Made by a program: the position numbers and the translations under genes. A stretch of DNA of 64,000 nucleotides from Rhodospirillum rubrum ATCC 11170 (GTDB lineage: Bacteria; Pseudomonadota; Alphaproteobacteria; Rhodospirillales; Rhodospirillaceae). Positions 1 to 7,506 of the stretch are shown one piece after another (position 1 is the stretch's first letter; every line of letters begins with the position of its first letter). The stretch spans positions 124,001 to 188,000 of the forward strand of contig NC_007643.1 in assembly GCF_000013085.1 (NCBI RefSeq), written 5' to 3'. The notes below the pieces were generated by a model. That model was not told where the DNA came from, did not search any database, and saw only the letters and a program-made list of their open reading frames with translations.

Positions 1-1151
1 CCGATTACCTTGATCCGGAGCGGGTGGGGGCGATCGACATGACGCGGGCGGTGCGCTCGCCGGGATCGGCGCTCAAGCCGTTGCTTTACGGCATGGCCTT
101 CGAGCGCCATATCGTCCATCCCGAGACGCTGATGATCGACCGGCCGACGCGCTTTGGCGCTTATACCCCGGCCAATTTCGGCGATGCCCATTGGGGGGAG
201 GTCAGCGTGCGCGAGGCCCTGGCCCAATCGCTCAATGTGCCGGCGGTCATGCTGCTTGATCGCCTGGGACCGCTGGCCTTCGCCACCCGCTTGCAAAGCG
301 CCGGCATCGCCCTGCGCCTGCCCAAAGGCGTCGAGCGGCCGGGATTGCCCTTGGCCCTGGGCGGCCTGGGGGTGAGGCTTGAAGATCTGGTGGGCCTGTT
401 CGCCGCGATCGATGCCGGGGGCGCGGCGCCCCCCTTGCGCGCCCTTGCCGGTGCGCCCTTGCCGGCGCGCCGGGTGCTTGAGCCGGCGGCGGCTTGGCAG
501 GTCGCCGATATCCTGGCGGGCAGTCCGCCGCCCCCGGGGATGATCCTGGCCGATCTGCGCCAGGGCGGTCGGACCGTGGCCTTCAAGACCGGCACCTCCT
601 ATGGCTTCCGCGACGCCTGGGCGGTGGGGTTTGATGGCAAGGTGACGATCGGCGTTTGGGTTGGCCGCCCCGATGGCACGCCAAGCCCCGGCGCCTTTGG
701 CCGGGCCACCGCCGCACCCTTGCTGTTCCAGGCCTTTGAAGCGCTTGAAGGTCGGCCGCCGCCGCCGCGGTCCCGGCCCGACGGCGTGTTTATCGGCGCC
801 AATGGCGATCTGCCGCCGCCGCTGCGCCGCTTGGACGGCGAGCCGCCGCGCGCCGGTCGGCGGCTGGCCGTCGACCGCGACGCCCTGACCATCGCCTTTC
901 CCCCCGATGGCTCGGTCCTTGATCCGGCGTCCCTGGTCGATGGTCTGGCCCTGTCGGCGCGCGGCGGGCAAAGGCCGCTGACTTGGCTGGTCGATGGCCG
1001 GCCCCTGGTCAGCCCGGCCTTCGCCCGAACCGCCCGCTGGATGCCGCCAAGCCTTCCCCGGGGCGGCGCCCTGGCGGTCAGGGTGAGCGTGGTTGACGCC
1101 GGCGGCCAGGGGGACACGGCCCAGGTGTGGATCGGCCAATCCCCGCCGTAA
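1..1151 (+). CDS. pbpC: Penicillin-binding protein 1C, C-terminal part (5' end outside window)
   Basis: The reading frame is open from the first base, so this is the 3' part of a longer gene. The visible part is the end of the transpeptidase domain: a GSALKPLLYG stretch, then TPANFGDAHWGEVSVREAL, then the KTGTS box (KTG triad) followed by DAWAVGFDGKVTIGVWVGRPDG. This order is typical of PBP1C, a bifunctional murein synthase anchored in the inner membrane. After about residue 255 comes a C-terminal beta-rich module (FPPDGSVLDP, then LTWLVDGRPL) that matches the BiPBP_C extension of PBP1C. The catalytic SxxK serine and the glycosyltransferase domain lie upstream of the window. The TAA stop sits in a small palindrome (TAACGG-A-CCGTTA, 1149-1161). 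Confidence 0.9.
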   Translation, partial: DYLDPERVGAIDMTRAVRSPGSALKPLLYGMAFERHIVHPETLMIDRPTRFGAYTPANFGDAHWGEVSVREALAQSLNVPAVMLLDRLGPLAFATRLQSAGIALRLPKGVERPGLPLALGGLGVRLEDLVGLFAAIDAGGAAPPLRALAGAPLPARRVLEPAAAWQVADILAGSPPPPGMILADLRQGGRTVAFKTGTSYGFRDAWAVGFDGKVTIGVWVGRPDGTPSPGAFGRATAAPLLFQAFEALEGRPPPPRSRPDGVFIGANGDLPPPLRRLDGEPPRAGRRLAVDRDALTIAFPPDGSVLDPASLVDGLALSARGGQRPLTWLVDGRPLVSPAFARTARWMPPSLPRGGALAVRVSVVDAGGQGDTAQVWIGQSPP

Positions 1152-1245
1152 CGGACCGTTAAACCCTTTTCGGTATAGGAATGAGCGTGGGGAGACGTTC
1201 CCCAGGCTCTTCCTGGCCTTCCGTTTTCCCTGGATCCGGGCTTTG

Positions 1246-2043
1246 ATGCGCAGCTTCGTCCTTTCGCTCTGCCTTGCTCTTGGCGCTTTCGCCCCGCTTT
1301 CCTTGGCGGCGGAGGGGGCCTTGTCCGAGGCGATCGAGTCGCCGACCCCGGGGGCCGGGCTGGAGGGCGCCGAGGTTCTGGGCGATCTGGCACCGGCCGA
1401 AGGGGCGTTCTTGGCCGAAGAGGCGCCGCGGGTCGCCGTGGCCGGCGGGTCGGCCGCCCGTCTGGTCGAAGAGGGCTATCGCGCCCTGGCGGAGGGCCGC
1501 ACGGCCGAGGCCCTTGCCGCCTATCGCGCCGCCACCCGGGCGGCGCCGGCCTTGGCCGAAGCCCATCTTGGCCTGGGGGCCAGCCTTCAGGCCCTGGGTC
1601 GGCCAACCGAGGCGGCCGGCGCCTATGAGCGGGCCCTGGCCCTGCGGCCGGGCGATGCCCTTGCCCGGGCCCGGCTGGTCGCCGTTTTGGGCGATCTGGC
1701 GCCCGGGATCGCCCTGGAGCGCCTGGGCCGTCTTGCCGTCGCCTATCCCGATGACGCCGAAATCACCGGCCGAATCGGTTTACAGTTAATGCGCCAGGGG
1801 CGTCCCTTGGCCGCGCTTGGCGCTTTTGAACAGGCTGCTGCCCTGGCGCCGGGCGATCCGGTGCGTCAGGTCAATCTGGCGGTGGCCGCCGACAGGGCGG
1901 GGCAGGCGGCGCGCGCCCTTGCCGCCTATCGCAAGGCGGTGACGCTGCTGCGCGCCGGGGGCGAGACCGCCGGAGTCGATCTCGCGGCGCTGTCGCGGCG
2001 GGCGCGTTGGCTGGAAGTTCGTTTGGAGGGTGTCACACCATGA
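1246..2043 (+). CDS. TPR-repeat periplasmic protein, MshN-like
   Basis: 265 residues starting MRSFVLSLCLALGAFAPLSL, a clear Sec signal peptide ending near LAAEG, so I chose this ATG over a GTG-type start about 50 codons upstream. From about residue 65 there are tetratricopeptide helices (LVEEGYRALAEGRTAEALAAY, ALAEAHLGLGASLQALGRPTEAAGAYERAL, IGLQLMRQGRPLAALGAFEQA). TPR proteins with one N-terminal hydrophobic segment occur beside the ExeA-type ATPase in MSHA pilus loci (MshN), where they are thought to help assembly. The stop overlaps the ATG of the next gene by 4 bases (ATGA), which supports coupled translation. The sequence alone does not prove MshN function; a general TPR scaffold is the alternative. 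Confidence 0.7.
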   Translation: MRSFVLSLCLALGAFAPLSLAAEGALSEAIESPTPGAGLEGAEVLGDLAPAEGAFLAEEAPRVAVAGGSAARLVEEGYRALAEGRTAEALAAYRAATRAAPALAEAHLGLGASLQALGRPTEAAGAYERALALRPGDALARARLVAVLGDLAPGIALERLGRLAVAYPDDAEITGRIGLQLMRQGRPLAALGAFEQAAALAPGDPVRQVNLAVAADRAGQAARALAAYRKAVTLLRAGGETAGVDLAALSRRARWLEVRLEGVTP

Positions 2044-2951
2044 ATGCCGTCGATCCCGTCCTCGTCCATTTCGGCTTTCACCGCCATCCCTTTCCCGCCG
2101 AGGCCGGTTTGGAACTGGCTTATGCCGGCAATGACTCCCAGGCCCCCGTGCGCCGCCTGCTCGCCCGGTTGACCCGCTACGCCGGACCGGTGACGGTCGT
2201 CGGCGAGGCGGGGTTGGGTAAAAGCTATCTGTGCGACTGGGTCGCCGCCTTGCTTGAAAGCCGGGCGCTGGTGGTGCGCGTCAACGCCACGGATCTGGGC
2301 GGGGCGCGGCTGTTGCCTTTGGTCGCCCAGGCCCTTGATCTCGATCCCGAGCGGCCGGCGGGCACCAGCCCCCGGGTGCTGACCGCCCGCCTGCTCGCCC
2401 TGCGGGTCAGCGGTCGGCGCGCCGTGTTGCTGGTCGATGGCGCCGATGCCCTCAGTGATGGCGATCTGGAAGACCTGCGCCGTCTTGACGCCCTGGAAAC
2501 CGCGCGCGGCCGGCTGCTGCGCGTCGCCCTGTTTGGCCGCCCGGGCCTGCGCGAACGCCTGCAAACCCTGCCCCAACTGGCCCGGCGCCTGGGTCCGGGG
2601 GTGCGTTTGACGCCGATGACGCGGAGCGATCTGACAAGCTATCTGGATCACCGGCTGGCGGTCAGCCGCGATCCCTTGTGGATCGATCCGGTCTTCACCC
2701 CGGCCGCCCGCCGCCGCTTGCTGCGGCTGGCGCGCGGCGTGCCCGGCGATCTCGACCGTCTGGCCTCGGCCGCGCTCTATTTGGCGGCGGGCGAGGGGGC
2801 GGCGACGGTGGAAACCGGTCACATGGGCACCGCCGCCCGCGCCCTGAACCTGGGGCCGCGCTGGTTGACCTTGCCGCGCCTGCCCGGTTTCGGCGGCCCC
2901 AATCCCCTTGACGCCCTGCTGCACCCCCTGGCCCTTCAGGCCCGATCCTGA
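2040..2951 (+). CDS. ExeA/MshM-like AAA ATPase
   Basis: 303 residues. The start MNAVDPVLVHFGFHRHPFP is typical of the ExeA/GspA family (short N-terminal FGL.. P-F segment before the ATPase). Walker A is GEAGLGKS (residues 55-62) and Walker B is VLLVDGADAL with D133; an arginine-rich sensor region follows. In secretion and MSHA systems this ATPase works with a peptidoglycan-binding or secretin partner to help build the outer-membrane channel. No C-terminal peptidoglycan-binding domain or membrane segment is present, so it is closer to MshM or a TniB/ExeA core than to full ExeA. The start overlaps the upstream TPR gene (ATGA) and the prepilin peptidase gene begins 14 bases after the stop. Confidence 0.8.
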   Translation: MNAVDPVLVHFGFHRHPFPAEAGLELAYAGNDSQAPVRRLLARLTRYAGPVTVVGEAGLGKSYLCDWVAALLESRALVVRVNATDLGGARLLPLVAQALDLDPERPAGTSPRVLTARLLALRVSGRRAVLLVDGADALSDGDLEDLRRLDALETARGRLLRVALFGRPGLRERLQTLPQLARRLGPGVRLTPMTRSDLTSYLDHRLAVSRDPLWIDPVFTPAARRRLLRLARGVPGDLDRLASAALYLAAGEGAATVETGHMGTAARALNLGPRWLTLPRLPGFGGPNPLDALLHPLALQARS

Positions 2952-2965
2952 GCCAGACGCTCTGG

Positions 2966-3592
2966 GTGGGGGCCGGTCTCGGGGCCTTGGCCGGCCTGGG
3001 CGCCGGCGGTCTCGCCGCCTGTCTTCGCGCCTCCGCCGCGCCGCCGGCCCACCGCCTTTCTTTTATCCGGGCCGGGACGCTTGCCGGGGTTGGAGCAAGC
3101 TGTGGCATTGCCTTCGCCCTGCTCTCGCCCGACACCGCCGCCTTGCCCTATTCCCTGGGCGCGGCCCTGGTCGGGGTGGCCTTGCTGCTGGCCATCGCCG
3201 TCATCGATATCGATCTCGGCGTCATCCACGACATCCTTGTTCTTCCCCTTGCCCTGGTTTTGCTGGTTTGGCGGATCGCTCTGGGGGATGGCGCGCTGTC
3301 CCCCCTGCTTTCCGGGGCAATCGCTTTCGTCCTCGCCCAGGGCCTGCGGCTGGCTTATCGGGCCGTGCGTCGGCGAGAGGGGCTTGGCGCCGGTGATCTT
3401 GGGGTGATCGCCGCCGCCGGAGTGGCGCTTGGCCCGGCCGAGGCGCCGGTTTTCCTGATGACGGCGGGCGTCGCGGGGGTGGTCTGGGGGCTGGCGAGCC
3501 GGCGGTACGGCGATCGCCCCTTCCCCTTTGCCCCCGCCCTGGCGTTCGGTCTGGTGATGGCGATGCTGGCGCGGCTGGGTACCCTGGGATAA
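2966..3592 (+). CDS. Prepilin peptidase, A24 family (short form)
   Basis: 208 residues, almost entirely membrane segments. Two aspartates expected of A24 aspartic peptidases are present: one in AVIDIDLGVIHD after the third helix and one in GLGAGDLGVIAAAG. The family cleaves the leader of type IV prepilins at the inner membrane. The long PilD/GspO form carries an N-terminal cytoplasmic methyltransferase domain with a CxxC pair; that is absent, so this enzyme should cleave but not obviously N-methylate, as in CpaA/TadV-type peptidases. I chose the GTG at 2966; no ATG is available nearby. Its substrates are probably the pseudopilin at 6699 and the two minor prepilin-like proteins at 17370 and 25921. 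Confidence 0.8.
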   Translation: MGAGLGALAGLGAGGLAACLRASAAPPAHRLSFIRAGTLAGVGASCGIAFALLSPDTAALPYSLGAALVGVALLLAIAVIDIDLGVIHDILVLPLALVLLVWRIALGDGALSPLLSGAIAFVLAQGLRLAYRAVRRREGLGAGDLGVIAAAGVALGPAEAPVFLMTAGVAGVVWGLASRRYGDRPFPFAPALAFGLVMAMLARLGTLG

Positions 3593-3690
3593 CGACCTGA
3601 GATTGCGGTTCTATTCTTCTTTTAAGTGTATTTCCCGAAAAACTGCGATAGGAATAGGGGTATTGAATCATCTAGGGGTGGTTTGACGCC

Positions 3691-3703
3691 CCCCGGCCCG
3701 GGG
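3691..3703 (+). repeat. GC palindrome next to the secretin ribosome-binding site
   Basis: CCCCGG-C-CCGGGG lies 7 bases before the secretin ATG and runs directly into the GGGGAGGGG that would serve as ribosome-binding site. The preceding 100 bases are AT-richer than the flanking genes and contain no open frame, so this is the most likely place for a second promoter of the pilus locus, although no confident -35/-10 pair is visible. A hairpin here could limit translation of the secretin; that is inference. Confidence 0.35.
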
Positions 3704-3710
3704 AGGGGCG

Positions 3711-5354
3711 ATGAGAGCGCCGGTCCGCCGCATTGCCCTGCTCTGCGCCCTGATGCCGGGCCTGGCGGGCTGTGAGCCTTTCGATGGCGCCGGCGGCCTG
3801 ACCAAAGACGATTATCGCGCCTTGCTCGCCCGCCGTGGCGGGGGGCCGTCCCCCCTTCCCGAACCGCCGATTCCGCCGCTGCTGGAACCCCAGCTTGCCG
3901 CCTTGCCCGCCCCCGAGGAGGCGCGCCGGGTGACGGTGATCGCCCAAAGCCCGACGCCGGTGGCCGATCTGCTGGTCGCCCTGTGCCGCGAAGTCGGGGT
4001 CGATCTGGAAATGAGCCCCGAGGTCGGCGGCCTTGTCGTTCTCTCCCTGCGCGACCGGCCCTTTCCCGAGGTCGTCGGCCGTTTGGGGGCGATGGCTGGG
4101 CTTGATATCACCCTGGTCGACGGGGTGGTCAGGGTCGATCTCGATCGGCCGCTGCCGGCGATCTACCACCTTGACGCCCTTAACATGGCGCGCAGTTCGG
4201 AAGGCAGCGTCTCGACCAGCACCGATGTCTTCACCAGCGTTGCCGCCAAGGGAAACTCTCGCGACAGTCGGGGCAACGCCTCGGCCAGTCTGGTCAGCAG
4301 CGCGTCGAAAGCCGATCTGTGGGGCGAGGTGGCCGGCGGGCTTGGCCAGATCCTGGGCCGGGCCGAGGGCGACCCGCTGGCCGAGGAGGCCCGCGACGGC
4401 GTGGCGCGCGGTGGGTTTCACATCAACCGTCAGGCCGGGCTGATCACCGTCGTCGGCCGCCGCGCCCAGCAGCGCGAGGTGGCCGATTATCTGGCCGGGG
4501 TGCGCCAATCGATGGCGACCCAGGTGCTGATCGAAGCCAAGATCGTCGAGGTCACGCTGAAGGACCAGTATCGCGGCGGCATCGATTGGAAGGTGCTGAC
4601 CGATGGCGGGGAATTTCTGCTTGATATCCCGGGAGCGGCCGGGGTGGTCGCCCCGCCTTTGACCGACGCGGCGGCGACGTTGAGCCTGGGGACGCGGGCC
4701 ACGCTGGGTCCGGTGGAGTTATCGGCACTGGTACAATTCATCAAGACCTTCGGCGCCGTGCGCACCCTGTCGAGCCCCCGGCTGACGGTGATGAACAATC
4801 AGACGGCGGTGCTCAAGGTCGCCGAGAACGAGGTCTATTTCGTTGTCGATGTCGATACGGTGACCAGCGACGGCGTGACCCAGACCACCTATTCCAGCGA
4901 GATCAATACGGTTCCCATCGGTCTGGTGATGACCGTCCAGCCCAGTGTCGAGCCCGGCGGCGGCCGCGTCACCCTGGGCCTGCGCCCGACCATCTCGCGC
5001 ATCGCCGACCGTGTCGCCGATCCGGCGGTGTCGTTGCAAAACCTGTCGGTGCAATCGCTTATTCCGGTGGTCGAGGTCCGCGAACTCGATTCGGTGGTGA
5101 CCATCGACAATGGCGCCGTGGTGGTGATGGGCGGCCTGATGCAAGAACGCATGGGCCGCGACGAGGAGGGCGTGCCCGGGTTGGGCGACGTTCCGCTGAT
5201 CGGCCGGGCCTTTCGCCATGACAGCGCCGATACGGACGTGGTGGAACTGGTGGTGCTGTTGCGCGCCACCGTGATCGGCGGCGCCCATAGCCATCCCGCC
5301 GATCGCCAGCTTTATCGCATCTATACCCCCGATCCCCGGCCCTTGGCGATGTAG
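3711..5354 (+). CDS. Secretin lipoprotein, MshL/GspD/PilQ family
   Basis: 547 residues. The N-terminus MRAPVRRIALLCALMPGLAGCEPF is a lipoprotein signal with lipobox LAGC, so the mature protein should be anchored by its first cysteine. A secretin N-terminal (STN-like) segment around residues 75-145 (VTVIAQSPTPVADLLVALC and LSLRDRPFPEVVGRLGAMAGL) is followed by a linker rich in Ser/Asp/Lys, then the secretin core from about residue 265 (VLIEAKIVEVTLKDQYRGGIDW) to the signature VPGLGDVPLIGRAF near the C-terminus. It forms the outer-membrane channel of a pilus or type II-like system; small lipoprotein secretins of this layout resemble MshL/PilN. A strong ribosome-binding site (GGGGAGGGG) precedes the ATG. 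Confidence 0.9.
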   Translation: MRAPVRRIALLCALMPGLAGCEPFDGAGGLTKDDYRALLARRGGGPSPLPEPPIPPLLEPQLAALPAPEEARRVTVIAQSPTPVADLLVALCREVGVDLEMSPEVGGLVVLSLRDRPFPEVVGRLGAMAGLDITLVDGVVRVDLDRPLPAIYHLDALNMARSSEGSVSTSTDVFTSVAAKGNSRDSRGNASASLVSSASKADLWGEVAGGLGQILGRAEGDPLAEEARDGVARGGFHINRQAGLITVVGRRAQQREVADYLAGVRQSMATQVLIEAKIVEVTLKDQYRGGIDWKVLTDGGEFLLDIPGAAGVVAPPLTDAAATLSLGTRATLGPVELSALVQFIKTFGAVRTLSSPRLTVMNNQTAVLKVAENEVYFVVDVDTVTSDGVTQTTYSSEINTVPIGLVMTVQPSVEPGGGRVTLGLRPTISRIADRVADPAVSLQNLSVQSLIPVVEVRELDSVVTIDNGAVVVMGGLMQERMGRDEEGVPGLGDVPLIGRAFRHDSADTDVVELVVLLRATVIGGAHSHPADRQLYRIYTPDPRPLAM

Positions 5355-5365
5355 GAGCACAGCCG

Positions 5366-6115
5366 ATGCGCGCCGCCGCTTTTCATCTGCTGGCCTGTTT
5401 GCTGGGCGATCGCGGCCTTGTCGTCGTGGCGGCGGTGATGGCGGCGACGGCGGGGCTCGCGGCCTTCCTTGGTTCGATGACCCTGGTCGAAGGGCGGGAA
5501 AGCGCCCTGGTGCTGGCGGCCTCCACCTTGCGTCTGGGCTTGGCCTTGGGGGTGATCGCCCTGGTCGGCGGCTATCTTGACCGTCTGCGCCAGTCCGAGG
5601 AACGCGATCTTCTGCTGTCTTTGCCGCTGTCGCGCCTGCGCTTGGTCGTTGGCTGGTGGCTGGGGGCGACGACGGTGGCTGTTATCCTGACCGCCGTCGC
5701 TGCGCTGATCATTGGCGCCCTGGGCGGCGAGCGGGCGGGGGTGGTGGCCTGGGGGGCGGGGTTGGCGCTGGAGGGCGCGGTGGTCGCGGCCTTCACGGTT
5801 TTCGCCGGGATCAGCCTGGGGCGGTCGCTGGCTATCGGCGCGGCGCTGGTTTTCTATGCCTTCGCCCGCTTGAGCGGCCTGCTGGCGGCGGTGGCGGCGA
5901 CACGGGCCCCGACCCTTGGCCCCTGGGGCGGCGTCGTCGAGGCGGTGGCCGGGCTGATGCCGCGCCTGGATCGCTGCGTCGAATCGGGCTGGCTGATCGC
6001 GGCGCCTGGGGGCGGACCGGCGATGGCGCCCGGTCTCGTCTTTCAGGCGCTGGGTCTGATCCTGGTCGTCTTGTCGATGGCGACGGCCGATCTCGCCCGG
6101 GGCGAGGGGCGGTGA
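5366..6115 (+). CDS. ABC-2-like membrane protein inside pilus locus
   Basis: 249 residues with about six hydrophobic segments. The cytoplasmic stretch LRQSEERDLLLSLPLSRLRLVVGWWLG looks like the conserved region of ABC-2 exporter permeases (short helix, LSLPLSR, then re-entry into the membrane); the same arrangement occurs in CcmB-like proteins. It starts 11 bases after the secretin stop and its own stop overlaps the next start (GTGA), so it is clearly co-translated with pilus genes. The only ABC ATPase nearby on this strand is at 13327, which ends the same run, so I infer they form one exporter. Substrate unknown. Typical MSHA and type II loci have no ABC permease. Confidence 0.65.
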   Translation: MRAAAFHLLACLLGDRGLVVVAAVMAATAGLAAFLGSMTLVEGRESALVLAASTLRLGLALGVIALVGGYLDRLRQSEERDLLLSLPLSRLRLVVGWWLGATTVAVILTAVAALIIGALGGERAGVVAWGAGLALEGAVVAAFTVFAGISLGRSLAIGAALVFYAFARLSGLLAAVAATRAPTLGPWGGVVEAVAGLMPRLDRCVESGWLIAAPGGGPAMAPGLVFQALGLILVVLSMATADLARGEGR

Positions 6116-6702
6116 GGGCGCCGCCAGCGCGGCGTTTCGCCCGGGCCTTGGCCGGCTTCGCCCCCTTGGCCTGTGGCCTGTTGCTGATGTTTGGGGCTGC
6201 CGCCTCGCCCGAGCCCGCGCACCCCACGGCCTTGCCGCCGCCGCCCGCGCCAGAGGCCGTGGCCGTGCTCAGCCTGGATGACCGGGCGGGCGGCCAACGC
6301 GCCCTGGCGTTGTGGCTGCAAAACGCCGGCGAGGCGACGGGGCGGGTGGCCCCCCTGCCGCTCGGGGATGGCGAGCGGCTGGCGCTGTGGCTGGCGGTGA
6401 TCGACGGGCTGGCCCCGGGCAGCGAGCTTGCCCCGGCCTTGGCCGCCCTGCACTTCGGAGCGGCGGCGCGCGGACCAGCGGCGCGACGGCTGGCCCGGGC
6501 TTTGGCCGCCCTGGCCCAAACGCGCCTGCCCGGGCGCTGGCCCTGGCTGGTTCATGCCGCCGCGCTGGCGGGCGATCGCGGCGGCGATCGGGCTTTGGCC
6601 GCCGCTCTCGCCCGACCCTTGGCCGATCTGCCGGCGGGCGATCTTCCCGACTGGGCGCGCCGCCTGCCCGATGCCCTTTCCCGTAAGGAGGCTTTGCGAT
6701 GA
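6112..6702 (+). CDS. Hypothetical exported protein of pilus locus
   Basis: 196 residues. I do not recognise a family. A GTG start overlaps the upstream stop by 4 bases and the stop overlaps the prepilin ATG by 4 bases, so translation is coupled on both sides. After a basic start (MRAPPARRFARALAGFAPL) there is one hydrophobic segment ending near FGAAAS, which reads as a signal peptide or membrane anchor. The rest is Ala/Leu/Arg-rich with helical repeats of small residues (ARRLARALAALAQTRL), compatible with a TPR-like or alpha-solenoid fold without a clear consensus. Its position between the ABC permease and the pseudopilin suggests a role in export or assembly; that is inference only. Confidence 0.6.
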   Translation: MRAPPARRFARALAGFAPLACGLLLMFGAAASPEPAHPTALPPPPAPEAVAVLSLDDRAGGQRALALWLQNAGEATGRVAPLPLGDGERLALWLAVIDGLAPGSELAPALAALHFGAAARGPAARRLARALAALAQTRLPGRWPWLVHAAALAGDRGGDRALAAALARPLADLPAGDLPDWARRLPDALSRKEALR

Positions 6703-7421
6703 AACGCTCCTTTGTCTTGCGCTCCGGGGGCTCGCGCCTGCGCGCCGGCTTCACCCTGATCGAGATGTCGGTGGTGCTGGTGCTGGTCGGGCTGTTGTTG
6801 GGCGGCGTGCTCAAGGGCCAGCAGTTGATCGAAAGCACCCGCCTGAAGATGACGATCAGCCAGTGGGAGGCCACCCGCACGGCGGTCAGCGCCTTTGAAG
6901 ACCGCTTCGGCGCCTTGCCTGGCGATTTCGACGAGGCGGCGACCTTCCTGGCCGGCGGCGTCGCCGATGGCGATGGCAATGGGGTGATCGGTACCGCCGG
7001 TCTGACCATGGGGGCGGCGCCCGCCGCCGAATCGGGACTGGCCTGGGTGCATCTCGCCTATGGCAATTTCCTGGCCGGGGTGCGGCTGGGAACGGCGGCG
7101 GATGGCAGCGACACCACCATGCCCGCCCGGTTGTCAGGGGAATCCCTGGCGATCATCCATGGCCGCTTCGGCCGCACGGCGGCGACGGGGCATTGGCTGC
7201 GGTTGCAAGATACCCCTCGCGGTCCGACCCGGGCGGCGTTGTCGGGGGCCCAGGCCCGCGAGATCGATATCCGCTATGACGATGGCAATGCCGATAGCGG
7301 CTATATCGTGATGAGCGCCCCCGATGGGGAAACCGGAACCGCCGACCTTTGCAAGGATGCCGATGGCTTCTATGTCGGAGGCGCGGCCGGGTTGTGCAAT
7401 CCGGTGTTGTTTTTGCAGTGA
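6699..7421 (+). CDS. Type IV prepilin / pseudopilin
   Basis: 240 residues with a class III-type leader: about 16 residues ending in Gly, then the N-terminal motif G-FTLIEM followed by a hydrophobic helix (SVVLVLVGLLLGGVL). Glu5 of the mature protein is present, as needed for pilin packing. The region after the helix (RFGALPGDFDEAATFLAGG, then DGDGNGVIG) matches the ALPGD...GDGNG arrangement of a common bacterial pseudopilin family; the Asp-rich loop may bind calcium. It is the only pilin gene within the plus-strand locus and has a good ribosome-binding site (AAGGAGG). At 240 residues it is larger than a typical major pilin subunit. It should be cut by the peptidase at 2966. Confidence 0.88.
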   Translation: MKRSFVLRSGGSRLRAGFTLIEMSVVLVLVGLLLGGVLKGQQLIESTRLKMTISQWEATRTAVSAFEDRFGALPGDFDEAATFLAGGVADGDGNGVIGTAGLTMGAAPAAESGLAWVHLAYGNFLAGVRLGTAADGSDTTMPARLSGESLAIIHGRFGRTAATGHWLRLQDTPRGPTRAALSGAQAREIDIRYDDGNADSGYIVMSAPDGETGTADLCKDADGFYVGGAAGLCNPVLFLQ

Positions 7422-7506
7422 CGGCCCGTCGCCGGGGCTGGCGGCGGTGGGGGGAAGATGGAAAACTAACGGCCGATGACATCGGGGACGTCAAAAGGAG
7501 GCCGGC

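Noticed and set aside
1149-1161. Palindrome TAACGG-A-CCGTTA over the pbpC stop
   Set aside because: Only 6 bp per arm, no T run, so not a convincing terminator or operator.
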